From the NCBI GenBank assembly GCA_945949385.1, contig CAMFEL010000035.1, forward strand, positions 1-14,632: 14,632 bases of DNA. Reading direction: 5' to 3'. A program made the translations under genes and the position numbers. The number at the start of each line of letters is the position of its first letter. The first letter of the stretch is position 1. This DNA comes from an uncultured Clostridia bacterium (GTDB lineage Bacteria > Bacillota > Clostridia > Oscillospirales > CAG-272). The notes under the pieces are model-generated. The model searched no databases. It saw nothing but the letters and a program-made list of their open reading frames with translations, and had not been told where the DNA came from. Below are positions 5,962-13,503 of the stretch, one piece after another.

Positions 5962-8505
5962 ATGAAGAAAGTACTGTCACTTGTCCTTGTGGCGGCAATG
6001 CTTGTCTGCGGTATAGCTATCATACCTTCCGCACAGGCTGCTACCCTGGATGAATACAATGTGGCAACCGAAGCATATTACTTCGGCGGAGAAGTAAGCA
6101 TCTCCGAAGTATCGATCTCCGGAGGCGAATGCGTTTGGGCTCCCGAGAGTACCGTTAAAGCGGGCGACGCTACCAAGGGCGCCATCCTTCTGAACGGTAA
6201 GATCGAAGACGGCGAATGGGGCGATCCCGTCGCTCATGTGGACAGCGCGTATGCTGCAAACAACGGGGGTCAGACCTACGGCAAGAACAATGCCTTTGAG
6301 ACCCCTTCCGCAGAGAATACATACTACTACTACACGCTGAACCCTGCCACCAAAAAGTCCAACACCCCCAAGGGTCTGAACTATGACCTGTATCTCATGT
6401 GGGATGAGGACTACCTGTATGTTGCGGCTCATGTTGTGGACAAAGACGGCTACGGCCCTGCAGGCAACGCAGGAGCAGATGCTTGGGACGGAGACGCTTT
6501 CCAGTTCAGAGTAGACACTCTGGGTCCTAACTCCGCAACGAACGGCACCGGTTACGACGCTGTAGGCGGCAGTGAAACATATGAATATCCCTGGGCGGGC
6601 ATTACCTACACCGACAGGCATCAGATCACTCACGAAACTGTCGGCAACTATATTGTTGCATGCACCGCCGTATACACCGAGACTTTTGACGCAGCTCTCA
6701 GATATGATCCCCAGGAAGTGGAATACACCTTTAAAGACGGTACCGTAGGCACCATAACCAAGTATCAGGGTACTGACGCAAACTATCAGACGTATGACGG
6801 CTTAGAGGGAATGTACGGCTCTGCGGCATTTATCGATACCAGCACGGGCCAGTTCAGTAAGAGTTGTGTAATGGACTATGAGGTGGCAGTTCCGTGGTCT
6901 CTTATTGCTGATAATTATACTGCAGCCGCAGGCAACGAGCTGGGTATTGCTGCCGCACTTCTTAACGGTAAGCCCGGCGCAGGAGCCTACAACGCATGGC
7001 TCGGTTGGGGCACCGGTATATGCAAATATCAGATGGAGAACGATCCCCAGACAGCAGGCGGTTCCAACAGCCTGACCCTTTCCGCAACCCCTTACACTAC
7101 CTCCCGCTGCACTCACCCCAGCTTCAGTGCTGCTACCTGTGTGGCTCCCGAAACCTGTACGGAGTGCGGATATGAGAGAGGCTACAAGTCGGGACACGAT
7201 TATTCGTTCTCCGATGTAGTTCTTCCCACCGAAAATACCGCAGGCTCCATCACCGGAACCTGCAGCGTGTGCGGGGATGTTAAAGTTACGTCTATTGCCA
7301 CATCCTATCCCGGCGTGCAGAACAGCTTCAGCACCACCGATACCACCATTATGAACAAGGGATTCAACTCCGGCTTTGTTGCAAACTGGAGAATATCAAA
7401 TGAGAAAGATGACAATGGTAACAGTATCGGTGCATACATTTACAATGCTGACGGAAGCATCAAAACCGCTTACGATAACACCACCTTCCCCGATGTGGGT
7501 GCAGTGCTTGATCTTTACGGCAACGGCTCCAATGTAGCCGATGTTGCTGCCGATGTTGACAACGAGGATCAGGCGGGAACATACTTTGACATCGATACAT
7601 GGCAGGCAAAATACTGCTATAAGATGGATGTATACTTCCCTGATCTGACCACCGATTTCTCAGACGGTGCAACCACCGGTCACTATAAACCCGGTATCAG
7701 AAACTGGTTTGCAAAGGACACCAATCACGGATTCTATTCCGCAGGTCTGTTCAAGGTCGAGGATGAGTATTACTTCGCTGTAATCAAGGCCGGCATCGGT
7801 GACAGCCTTGACACCACAAAAGAGGAGTTTGAGGCAGCTGCTCTGTCCTTCACAAAGGCAACGGCTGAGGATCTTTCCACTCAGACATGGCACACCTACG
7901 CGTTTATGTTTGACGAGGACAGCGCTACCGCAGTATTCGCTTGGGACGGCAAGATAGTTGCTGCAGCTTCCGATTATCATATGGCTTATCAGTACAACGA
8001 GGGCACTTGTATGTTCCGTCGTTACAGCATGGGTCTGTATGTAAAGGATATTGTACTCGGCGGTTCTTCTCTTATGAATAACTATGTTAACGGAGCGACC
8101 GAGCCTTCCGATACCTATACCGTTACTGTTGACGGCGTAGCTACCGAGTATGCGGCAGGCGAGACCGTTTCTCTCAGCAAGGAGTTCTATGTAAGCGAAG
8201 GCAAGGGCTATCGCTTCAGCGGTTGGAGCGGAGACACCGATGTGCTTGAGGATGCAAGTGCCGGCGTTACTTCCTTCACCATGCCCGCTCGCAGCATCAC
8301 CCTTACCTCCTCCTACGTTGTAGTAGGTGACGCTAACGGCGACGGTAAGGTAAACGGTACCGACATTAACTTCATGAAGAGAATCATTTCCGGTACATAT
8401 TCTAAGGCTCTGTCCATGGATATTAACGGAGACGGAAGCTGGAACGGTACTGACGCTAACCTGCTGAAGAGAATACTCAGCGGTTCCTATACCCCTGTTA
8501 AATAA
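5962..8505 (+). CDS. Secreted CBM9-like, dockerin type I protein
   Basis: 847 residues; GGAGG lies 8 nt before the ATG. A signal peptide (KK, hydrophobic 4-21, cleavage after SAQA at 26) sends it outside the cell. Residues about 67-378 resemble carbohydrate-binding family 9 / DOMON-like domains: LNGKIEDGEW (77-86), MWDEDYLYVAAHV (146-158), DGDAFQFRVD (176-185) and YEVAVPWSLI (306-315). A Cys-rich linker follows (C383, C393, C399-x2-C402, C434-x2-C437). Residues about 445-705 may be a concanavalin-like sandwich, judging from WHTYAFMFDED and YSMGLYVKDIVLGG. Residues about 718-786 resemble InlB B-repeats (GYRFSGWSGD). The C-terminus (789-843) is a type I dockerin with two symmetric calcium loops, DANGDGKVNGTD and DINGDGSWNGTD. 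No catalytic domain is recognised. It probably docks on a cohesin-bearing scaffold or cell-surface anchor and binds polysaccharide. Confidence 0.88.
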   Translation: MKKVLSLVLVAAMLVCGIAIIPSAQAATLDEYNVATEAYYFGGEVSISEVSISGGECVWAPESTVKAGDATKGAILLNGKIEDGEWGDPVAHVDSAYAANNGGQTYGKNNAFETPSAENTYYYYTLNPATKKSNTPKGLNYDLYLMWDEDYLYVAAHVVDKDGYGPAGNAGADAWDGDAFQFRVDTLGPNSATNGTGYDAVGGSETYEYPWAGITYTDRHQITHETVGNYIVACTAVYTETFDAALRYDPQEVEYTFKDGTVGTITKYQGTDANYQTYDGLEGMYGSAAFIDTSTGQFSKSCVMDYEVAVPWSLIADNYTAAAGNELGIAAALLNGKPGAGAYNAWLGWGTGICKYQMENDPQTAGGSNSLTLSATPYTTSRCTHPSFSAATCVAPETCTECGYERGYKSGHDYSFSDVVLPTENTAGSITGTCSVCGDVKVTSIATSYPGVQNSFSTTDTTIMNKGFNSGFVANWRISNEKDDNGNSIGAYIYNADGSIKTAYDNTTFPDVGAVLDLYGNGSNVADVAADVDNEDQAGTYFDIDTWQAKYCYKMDVYFPDLTTDFSDGATTGHYKPGIRNWFAKDTNHGFYSAGLFKVEDEYYFAVIKAGIGDSLDTTKEEFEAAALSFTKATAEDLSTQTWHTYAFMFDEDSATAVFAWDGKIVAAASDYHMAYQYNEGTCMFRRYSMGLYVKDIVLGGSSLMNNYVNGATEPSDTYTVTVDGVATEYAAGETVSLSKEFYVSEGKGYRFSGWSGDTDVLEDASAGVTSFTMPARSITLTSSYVVVGDANGDGKVNGTDINFMKRIISGTYSKALSMDINGDGSWNGTDANLLKRILSGSYTPVK

Positions 8506-8551
8506 TCTTCAGATACAGTTTCACAGTTGAAATTGCAGTAATAATTCAAAG

Positions 8552-8593
8552 CGGCACCGAAGGTCTGCGGATCTTCGGTGCCGTTATATTTAT
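8552..8593 (+). terminator. Terminator of the dockerin protein gene
   Basis: CGGCACCGAAG (8552-8562) pairs perfectly with CTTCGGTGCCG (8573-8583), and the stem can extend by three pairs (GTC/GAT) to a TGCG loop. TTATATTTATA follows. The T-tract is interrupted but the stem is very stable and lies 47 nt after the stop codon. Confidence 0.7.
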
Positions 8594-8886
8594 ACAGCGG
8601 TGCGGGCACTCGGTGTGCAGAACAAAGCAGCTCTGCCGGGTTGGAGAGACGGGGAAAGCGGCACATCATCAAATGCATCATCAAATGGAAAGCCGGCGGC
8701 TGATTACTGCCGTGGAGTACCTTTCGGGAATGATGACGGTGGGGCGAAATCCCACCGACGCTTCCGACCTCCGGTATATGCGGATTTGCTCTACAGCCGC
8801 AAATGCGGCGGGATTTCATCGTCCAAAGCCTCTTTTGAACCGCCTCTGCTTATAAGGCGGTATTCGGAATATCGGAATACATAGAG
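8594..8886 (+). other. Gene-free hairpin-rich region, candidate structured RNA or dispersed repeat
   Basis: No credible gene lies between 8506 and 8953. This part contains several clear stems: CGGTGGG/CCCACCG (8737-8743 with 8751-8757), GCCGC/GCGGC (8796-8800 with 8805-8809) and ACCGCCT/AGGCGGT (8839-8845 with 8855-8861). GAAATCCC (8746-8753) could instead pair with GGGATTTC (8810-8817), so two folds compete. A 12-bp tandem repeat is at 8664-8687. The stretch is followed directly by a strong terminator (8887-8925) oriented for plus-strand RNA, though no plus-strand gene is upstream other than the already terminated dockerin gene. Open frames here lack ribosome binding sites and recognisable domains. 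Confidence 0.4.
8664..8687. repeat. 12-bp perfect tandem repeat
   Basis: CATCATCAAATG occurs twice in direct succession (8664-8675, 8676-8687) within the structured intergenic stretch. It may be a local duplication. Confidence 0.7.
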
Positions 8887-8925
8887 AAAGCCACCCGGCC
8901 GATGAAGCGGCAGGGTGGCTTTTTT
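8887..8925. terminator. Strong bidirectional intrinsic terminator
   Basis: AAAGCCACCC (8887-8896) pairs with GGGTGGCTTT (8913-8922), extended by an inner GCCG/CGGC stem (8898-8901 with 8908-8911). On the plus strand it is followed by a T-run through 8925. On the minus strand it follows the end of the ABC exporter operon at 8954 and ends in CTTTCTCT, so it can serve both directions. Confidence 0.8.
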
Positions 8926-8953
8926 GTGCCGTTTTTACTTTTGTGCTTCTGCT

Positions 8954-10909
8954 TTATTCAAGCTCAAATGCTCCTGTGTAAAGCTGATAGTAGGTACCGC
9001 GACGCTCAATAAGCTCCTCGTGGGTTCCGCGCTCGATTATCCTTCCGTGGTCAAGCACCATAATCACATCGGAATTCATAACCGTAGACAGCCTGTGTGC
9101 AATAACAAACACTGTTCTGCCCTCCATAAGCTTATCCATACCCTTCTGCACGATAGCCTCCGTGCGGGTATCTATGGAGCTTGTAGCCTCGTCAAGTATC
9201 ATTACCGGGGGATCCGCCACCGCCGCACGGGCAATGGCTATAAGCTGACGCTGACCCTGAGACAGATTGGAGCCGTTGTTGGTAAGCATGGTGCCGTAGC
9301 CGTCGGGCAGACGGGTTATAAAGTCATCTGCACCTGCCAGACGCGCCGCCTCCATACATTCGTCATCGGTGGCATCAAGTCTGCCGTAGCGTATGTTGTC
9401 CATAACGGTGCCGGTAAACAGATTGGTCTCCTGCAAAACGATACCCAGAGAGCGCCTCAAATCCGATTTCTTTATCTTATTGATGTTGATACCGTCGTAG
9501 CGGATCTTGCCGTCCGCAATGTCGTAAAAGCGGTTTATCAGATTGGTGATAGTAGTCTTTCCGGCGCCCGTTGCGCCTACGAAAGCTACCTTCTGACCGG
9601 GCTCGGCGTACACGGAAACATCGTGCAGCACCGGCTTGCCTTCTTCGTATTCAAAGTCCACATCGGTGAGCCTTACATCGCCTCTCAGCGGTGTATAGGT
9701 AAGGCTTCCGTCGCTGTGGGGGTGCTTCCACGCCCACTTTCCTGTATGCTCGGCACATTCGCATATCTCTCCGTCTTTTCCTTCTTTTACGTTTACGAGA
9801 GTAACATATCCGTCATCGGTTTCGGGTTTTTCGTCCATAAGAGCGAAGATACGGCCTGCGCCTGCCATACCCATAACGATCATATTCACCTGCTGTGACA
9901 CCTGATTTACATTGCCGGTGAACTGTTTTGTCATATTGAGGAAAGGCACGATTATGGAAATGGAGAACGCCATACCGGAAATGCTGATATTGTGCGCGCC
10001 CAGTGTCAGGAACAGACCGCCTGCAATAGCGCACAGCACATACAGCACATTGCCGATGTTGTTGATGATGGGACCCAGAGCGTTCGCGAAGGCGTGAGCT
10101 TTGAAGCCTACCTGATTCAGCTCACCGTTTATCTCGTCAAACTCTTCGCCGACCTTTTTCTCGTGAGTAAATACCTTAACGACCTTCTGACCGTTCATAA
10201 TTTCCTGAATATAGCCCTCGGTCTTTGCAATGGCGCGCTGCTGACGGACGAAATAGGTTGCGCTTCCGCCGCCTACATTCTTTGAAACAAGAATCATGGC
10301 AACTACGCCCAGCGCCACCACCAGAGTCATCCACACGCTGTAATAAAGCATAATGAACAGCACGGTGACTACGATTATGGAAGACTGCAGAAGGCTGGGG
10401 AGAGATTGGGAAATAAGCTGTCGCAGGGTGTCGATATCGTTGGTGTAATAGCTCATGATATCGCCGTGCTTGTTGGTGTCAAAATACTTTATGGGCAAGT
10501 TCTGCATACCGTTGAACATGGCACAGCGCATTTTGTCCAAGAAGCCCTGAGTGATATACGCCATAAGCTGTGACTGCAGGGTTATCAGTATGATGGAAAC
10601 GGCATACAGCGCGATAAGCGTAAGGGTCAGAGGGACAATTTCCGCGCTTGCCTCGACCCAGTCAGTGTTGCCTGCCTTTACATATGTCTCAATGACGGCA
10701 AGCACCTTTTGCATAAAAATTGAGGGTACGGAGTTAACTGCGCCCGCCGCAATAATGCAAATCAAGCATATGGGCAACAGTACCGGATAGAAGGAGAACA
10801 TCATTTTCAGTATGCGGAAAAGGTTTTTTGTGTCAAACTCCCGCTTCTGACCCATGGCGGCTCCCCCACCGTGTCTCGGTCCGCCGAGTGGCATTCCCGG
10901 TTTAGCCAT
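8954..10909 (-). CDS. ABC exporter half-transporter with the canonical catalytic site (second subunit)
   Basis: 651 residues from the ATG at 10909, chosen because GGAGGTGA lies just upstream; a longer frame to 10954 would have no such site. After a Gly/Pro-rich start come six transmembrane helices (about 42-345), an inserted segment (about 362-410, with CECAEHTGKWAWKHPHSDG) and the nucleotide-binding domain. Walker A is GATGAGKT (445-452), the signature is the altered LSQGQ (549-553), Walker B MILDE has the catalytic E574, and the H-loop is H605. The subunit thus supplies a working Walker A/B but an unusual signature. It pairs with the upstream-encoded partner to form a heterodimeric exporter of the LmrCD / BmrCD / TM287-288 type, which exports hydrophobic drugs or lipids. 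The start codon overlaps the partner's stop codon region by 8 nt, so the two are translationally coupled. Confidence 0.9.
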   Translation of the reverse strand: MAKPGMPLGGPRHGGGAAMGQKREFDTKNLFRILKMMFSFYPVLLPICLICIIAAGAVNSVPSIFMQKVLAVIETYVKAGNTDWVEASAEIVPLTLTLIALYAVSIILITLQSQLMAYITQGFLDKMRCAMFNGMQNLPIKYFDTNKHGDIMSYYTNDIDTLRQLISQSLPSLLQSSIIVVTVLFIMLYYSVWMTLVVALGVVAMILVSKNVGGGSATYFVRQQRAIAKTEGYIQEIMNGQKVVKVFTHEKKVGEEFDEINGELNQVGFKAHAFANALGPIINNIGNVLYVLCAIAGGLFLTLGAHNISISGMAFSISIIVPFLNMTKQFTGNVNQVSQQVNMIVMGMAGAGRIFALMDEKPETDDGYVTLVNVKEGKDGEICECAEHTGKWAWKHPHSDGSLTYTPLRGDVRLTDVDFEYEEGKPVLHDVSVYAEPGQKVAFVGATGAGKTTITNLINRFYDIADGKIRYDGININKIKKSDLRRSLGIVLQETNLFTGTVMDNIRYGRLDATDDECMEAARLAGADDFITRLPDGYGTMLTNNGSNLSQGQRQLIAIARAAVADPPVMILDEATSSIDTRTEAIVQKGMDKLMEGRTVFVIAHRLSTVMNSDVIMVLDHGRIIERGTHEELIERRGTYYQLYTGAFELE

Positions 10910-12665
10910 TGTTCTCACCTCCCGCACTGTTGGTCTGCTGCTCGTATACCTCACGGTATATGGGAGAAGTTTTCATAAGCTGGGCGTGGGTGCCTGAGGC
11001 TACTATGGAGCCGTTGTCCATAACCAGTATCAGGTCTGCGTCCTGTACCGAGGCAATACGCTGTGCAATAATGATTTTTGTAGTTTCGGGAATATATTCT
11101 CCGAAACCGCGGCGTATAAGGGCGTCGGTTTTTGTATCCACCGCGCTGGTGGAGTCGTCCAGAATAAGTATCTTCGGCTTTTTCAGCAGAGCTCGTGCAA
11201 TACACAGTCTCTGCTTCTGACCGCCTGAAACGTTTGTACCGCCCTGTTCGATATGGGTGTCGTACCCGTCGGGAAAGCTGTTTACAAAGTCATCGGCCTG
11301 CGCCAGCTTACAAGCCTCGATCATTTCCTCGTCTGTGGCGTTTTCGTTGCCCCAGCGCAGATTGTCCTTTATGGTGCCGGAGAACAGCAGATTTTTCTGC
11401 AGTACCATGGCAACGGAGTCGCGCAAAGTGTCAAGATCGTAGTCTCTTACATCAACGCCGCCCACCTTGACGGTGCCAACGGTAGTATCGTACAGACGGG
11501 GGATAAGCTGCACCAGAGTAGTCTTGCTGGAGCCGGTGCCGCCGATTATTCCCACGGTCATTCCGGGCTTGATATGAAGATCCACATTTTCCAGCGCATA
11601 GCGGCTTGCGCCCTGTGAATATTTGAAGCTAACGCCCTCAAAATCCACGGAGCCGTCGGCTACTGTTGTAATCGCGTGTGCGGGGTTGGTAAGGGAGCTT
11701 TCCTCGTTCAGCACCTCCACGATTCTCCTTGCGCTTTCTGCCGACATGGTAAGCATAACATATATCATGGACAGCATCATAAGCTGCATAAGCACCTGAA
11801 TGCCGTAGGTCAGCATGGCGCTCATTTCGCCTACGTTTATGGTAGTGCCTCCGTTGGAAATAATAATGCGGCTGCCTACCAGCAGTACGAAAGCCATATT
11901 GAAATATACGCACAGCTGAGAAGCCGGAGAGTTCAGAGCGACGATGCGCTCCGCCTTTGTAAAGTCGCGGCGTATGTCCTCTGCCGCGTCGCCGAACTTT
12001 TCCTTTTCATATTCCTCCCGGGAAAAGCCCTTGACAACGCGCATGGCTCTCACATTTTCCTCAACGGATTCGTTAAGACGGTCGTATTTCTTGAATACGC
12101 GGCGGAAAGCGGGCATGGCGTTGCGCGCGATTATCAGCAGCACCGCTATAAGGAAAGGTACGATAACCACAAAGGTCAGTGCAAGCTTTCCTCCCATAAT
12201 AAACGCCATTGTAATGGCGAATACCAGCATAAGCGGGGCTCTTATAGCCGTGCGGATAAGCATCATAAAAGACATCTGCACATTGTTTACATCGGTGGTC
12301 ATTCTCGTAACGAGAGACGAGGAGGAAAACCTGTCGATATTCTGAAACGAGAAGGTCTGAATACGGTGAAACATATCGTGTCTAAGATTTGCCGCAAAGC
12401 CGGAGGAGGCTTTGGAGCAGGTGACGCTTGCGGCTCCGCCGCAGCACAGCGAGATTATTGCCATAAGAGCAAGAAGTCCGCCGGTTTTAAGTATGGAAGC
12501 CATTTCCACTCCTGCTGAGTCCGTAGCTTTGGAAATGGTATTTATAAGATCTGACGTGATGAAGGGAATAAGGCACTCCAGCACGACCTCTAATATAATG
12601 AAAATAAAGGTCAGTACCGTGGGCTTTTTATATTCCCTGACACATTTTGCAAGTTTTTTCAGCAT
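10902..12665 (-). CDS. ABC exporter half-transporter with degenerate catalytic site (first subunit)
   Basis: 587 residues; AAGGA 6 nt before the ATG. Six transmembrane helices (about 16-310) precede the nucleotide-binding domain. Walker A is GGTGSSKT (375-382), the signature VSGGQ (479-483) is canonical, but the residue after the Walker B aspartate is D504 instead of Glu (LILDDSTSAVD) and the H-loop histidine is Q535 (IIAQR). These are the marks of the degenerate-site subunit of a heterodimeric type IV exporter, as in TM287 or LmrC. Its intact signature completes the working site of the second subunit, while the partner's altered LSQGQ completes the degenerate one. Substrates of the family include drugs, dyes and lipids; the one here is unknown. 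It lies 56 nt after the MarR gene and shares its promoter. Confidence 0.9.
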   Translation of the reverse strand: MLKKLAKCVREYKKPTVLTFIFIILEVVLECLIPFITSDLINTISKATDSAGVEMASILKTGGLLALMAIISLCCGGAASVTCSKASSGFAANLRHDMFHRIQTFSFQNIDRFSSSSLVTRMTTDVNNVQMSFMMLIRTAIRAPLMLVFAITMAFIMGGKLALTFVVIVPFLIAVLLIIARNAMPAFRRVFKKYDRLNESVEENVRAMRVVKGFSREEYEKEKFGDAAEDIRRDFTKAERIVALNSPASQLCVYFNMAFVLLVGSRIIISNGGTTINVGEMSAMLTYGIQVLMQLMMLSMIYVMLTMSAESARRIVEVLNEESSLTNPAHAITTVADGSVDFEGVSFKYSQGASRYALENVDLHIKPGMTVGIIGGTGSSKTTLVQLIPRLYDTTVGTVKVGGVDVRDYDLDTLRDSVAMVLQKNLLFSGTIKDNLRWGNENATDEEMIEACKLAQADDFVNSFPDGYDTHIEQGGTNVSGGQKQRLCIARALLKKPKILILDDSTSAVDTKTDALIRRGFGEYIPETTKIIIAQRIASVQDADLILVMDNGSIVASGTHAQLMKTSPIYREVYEQQTNSAGGENNG

Positions 12666-12721
12666 TTCTTGTCCTTTCAGGTATATGCGGAAATGAAATC
12701 ATCTAACCGGTCAGAGAATGA

Positions 12722-13207
12722 TCAAAGCACCTTGCCGCGTATGTTGTTTTTCATTTTTTCGGCGATGGCGATAAATGTCTTTATTTCTTCTTCGGTCAAA
12801 CCTTCCGTAAGTGCGTACTCCACACGGTTCATATTTCCGTTCATCATATTTACAAAGCTTTTTGACGCGTCTGTCAGCACAAGCTTTTTAAGCCGTGCGT
12901 CTTGAGGCACCCGACAGCGCTCCACAAGTCCTTTTTCCTCCATAAGGGTTAGTACCTTGGATGCGGTAGAGCGTGTAATGCAGAATTCCTTTTCCACATC
13001 CTTCTGATAGATGTCACACCCCTCGTTGCGTGCGATGTAGCAAAGAATCCTGCCGTTGTTGCCGGTGATGCCCTCAAACTGACTTTCACTTTTGCCGGCG
13101 GCAAGTTCGATATACCTGCCTATAAGGTTGTCAAGAGAATGAACTTCCTTGCCGACAGAAAAAATTTTGTCTTGTTTTTTGGCCACGGTTAAAAAGACTC
13201 CCTTCAT
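12722..13207 (-). CDS. MarR-family transcriptional regulator
   Basis: Up to 161 residues. The winged helix-turn-helix spans about 45-115, with YQKDVEKEFCITRSTASKVL as the recognition region and the wing at RVPQDARLKKLVLT, including the conserved D-x-R; flanking helices would form the dimer interface. MarR proteins bind palindromic operators as dimers and leave them on ligand or oxidant binding. It is the first gene of an operon with two ABC exporter subunits and probably represses that operon, itself included. Start choice is uncertain: the ATG at 13207 has no ribosome binding site, while the GTG at 13186 has GGGAG 11 nt upstream and would give 154 residues. Cysteines near 56, 64, 76 and 98 are present, but no redox-sensing role can be concluded. 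Confidence 0.88.
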   Translation of the reverse strand: MKGVFLTVAKKQDKIFSVGKEVHSLDNLIGRYIELAAGKSESQFEGITGNNGRILCYIARNEGCDIYQKDVEKEFCITRSTASKVLTLMEEKGLVERCRVPQDARLKKLVLTDASKSFVNMMNGNMNRVEYALTEGLTEEEIKTFIAIAEKMKNNIRGKVL

Positions 13208-13212
13208 ATGAA

Positions 13213-13232
13213 TTTGTCTTATTTTGTCTTAT
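13213..13232. repeat. 10-bp perfect tandem repeat in the MarR leader
   Basis: TTTGTCTTAT occurs twice in succession (13213-13222, 13223-13232), just before the MarR ATG at 13207. A looser copy, TTTTGTCTTG, lies inside the MarR gene near 13167-13176. Possible regulator binding steps or a slippage product. Confidence 0.65.
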
Positions 13233-13242
13233 ATACAACTGT

Positions 13243-13253
13243 TTGACATTCAA
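13243..13253. promoter_or_regulatory. Candidate MarR operator at the transcription start
   Basis: TTGACATTCAA has 4-bp symmetric arms (TTGA/TCAA) and sits over the predicted start of the MarR-ABC transcript, where an autorepressor would be expected to bind. The symmetry is short, so this is tentative. Confidence 0.35.
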
Positions 13254-13254
13254 C

Positions 13255-13283
13255 ATTGTATGCCCGAAAATGTGAATTGTCAA
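13255..13283 (-). promoter_or_regulatory. Promoter of the MarR-ABC exporter operon
   Basis: On the minus strand, a consensus TTGACA (13283-13278), 17-nt spacer and TACAAT (13260-13255). The predicted start near 13248 leaves a leader of about 40 nt. Confidence 0.8.
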
Positions 13284-13433
13284 CCGGTTTCACAAATCTT
13301 TAACAAAAACTTCGTAAAATCCGTGAAAACCGTCGGAGGATTCATTGCTTCGCTTTTACGGTAATACCTAAGTCCGTAAACAGATAAAGGTAAATATTGT
13401 ATATAAAAATCATTTTCCTAACAGAAATAAGTG

Positions 13434-13462
13434 TTGTTTTTTCAAATTAGTTATGTTATAAT
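13434..13462 (+). promoter_or_regulatory. Promoter of the TetR-surface protein operon
   Basis: TTGTTT (13434-13439), 17-nt spacer and a perfect TATAAT (13457-13462) with extended TGT just upstream (13454-13456). The start is expected near 13469. Confidence 0.75.
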
Positions 13463-13482
13463 TAATTGAATAATCGGTTAAT
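13461..13482. promoter_or_regulatory. Candidate TetR autoregulatory operator
   Basis: A 22-bp quasi-palindrome with outer arms ATTAA/TTAAT and inner GA...TC symmetry overlaps the end of the -10 box and the predicted start site. This is the usual position for a self-repressing TetR operator; 16 of 22 positions are symmetric. Confidence 0.4.
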
Positions 13483-13503
13483 GGCGGATATGGGGGTGAT
13501 GAT

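Larger units (their letters stand above)
13208..13503. other. Divergent regulatory region between MarR and TetR genes
   Basis: 296 bp with no gene. It carries the two promoters listed separately, a 10-bp tandem repeat (13213-13232), a small TTGACATTCAA palindrome at 13243-13253, a 7-bp inverted repeat TTTACGG/CCGTAAA (13355-13361 with 13374-13380) and a 22-bp quasi-palindrome at 13461-13482. Remaining sequence is A/T-rich and unassigned. Confidence 0.7.

Noticed and set aside
8664..8687. CRISPR array
   Set aside because: Only two adjacent 12-bp copies without spacers.
8720..8770. Resemblance to one arm of an FMN riboswitch (GGTGGGGCGAAATCCCACCG)
   Set aside because: The GGCGGT and GATGGGAGA hallmarks and the multi-arm order are missing, and no riboflavin gene follows on the plus strand.
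8487..8884. Open frames of about 80-110 codons on both strands in the gene-free region
   Set aside because: No ribosome binding sites, overlap with terminators and stems, and low-complexity His/Arg/Pro-rich translations.
8915..9898. 327-codon plus-strand open frame opposite the ABC gene
   Set aside because: It is antisense to a clear ABC transporter with all motifs; the translation has no domain.
11676..12518. 280-codon plus-strand open frame opposite the first ABC subunit
   Set aside because: A shadow of the true gene; His/Tyr/Gly-rich composition without any motif.
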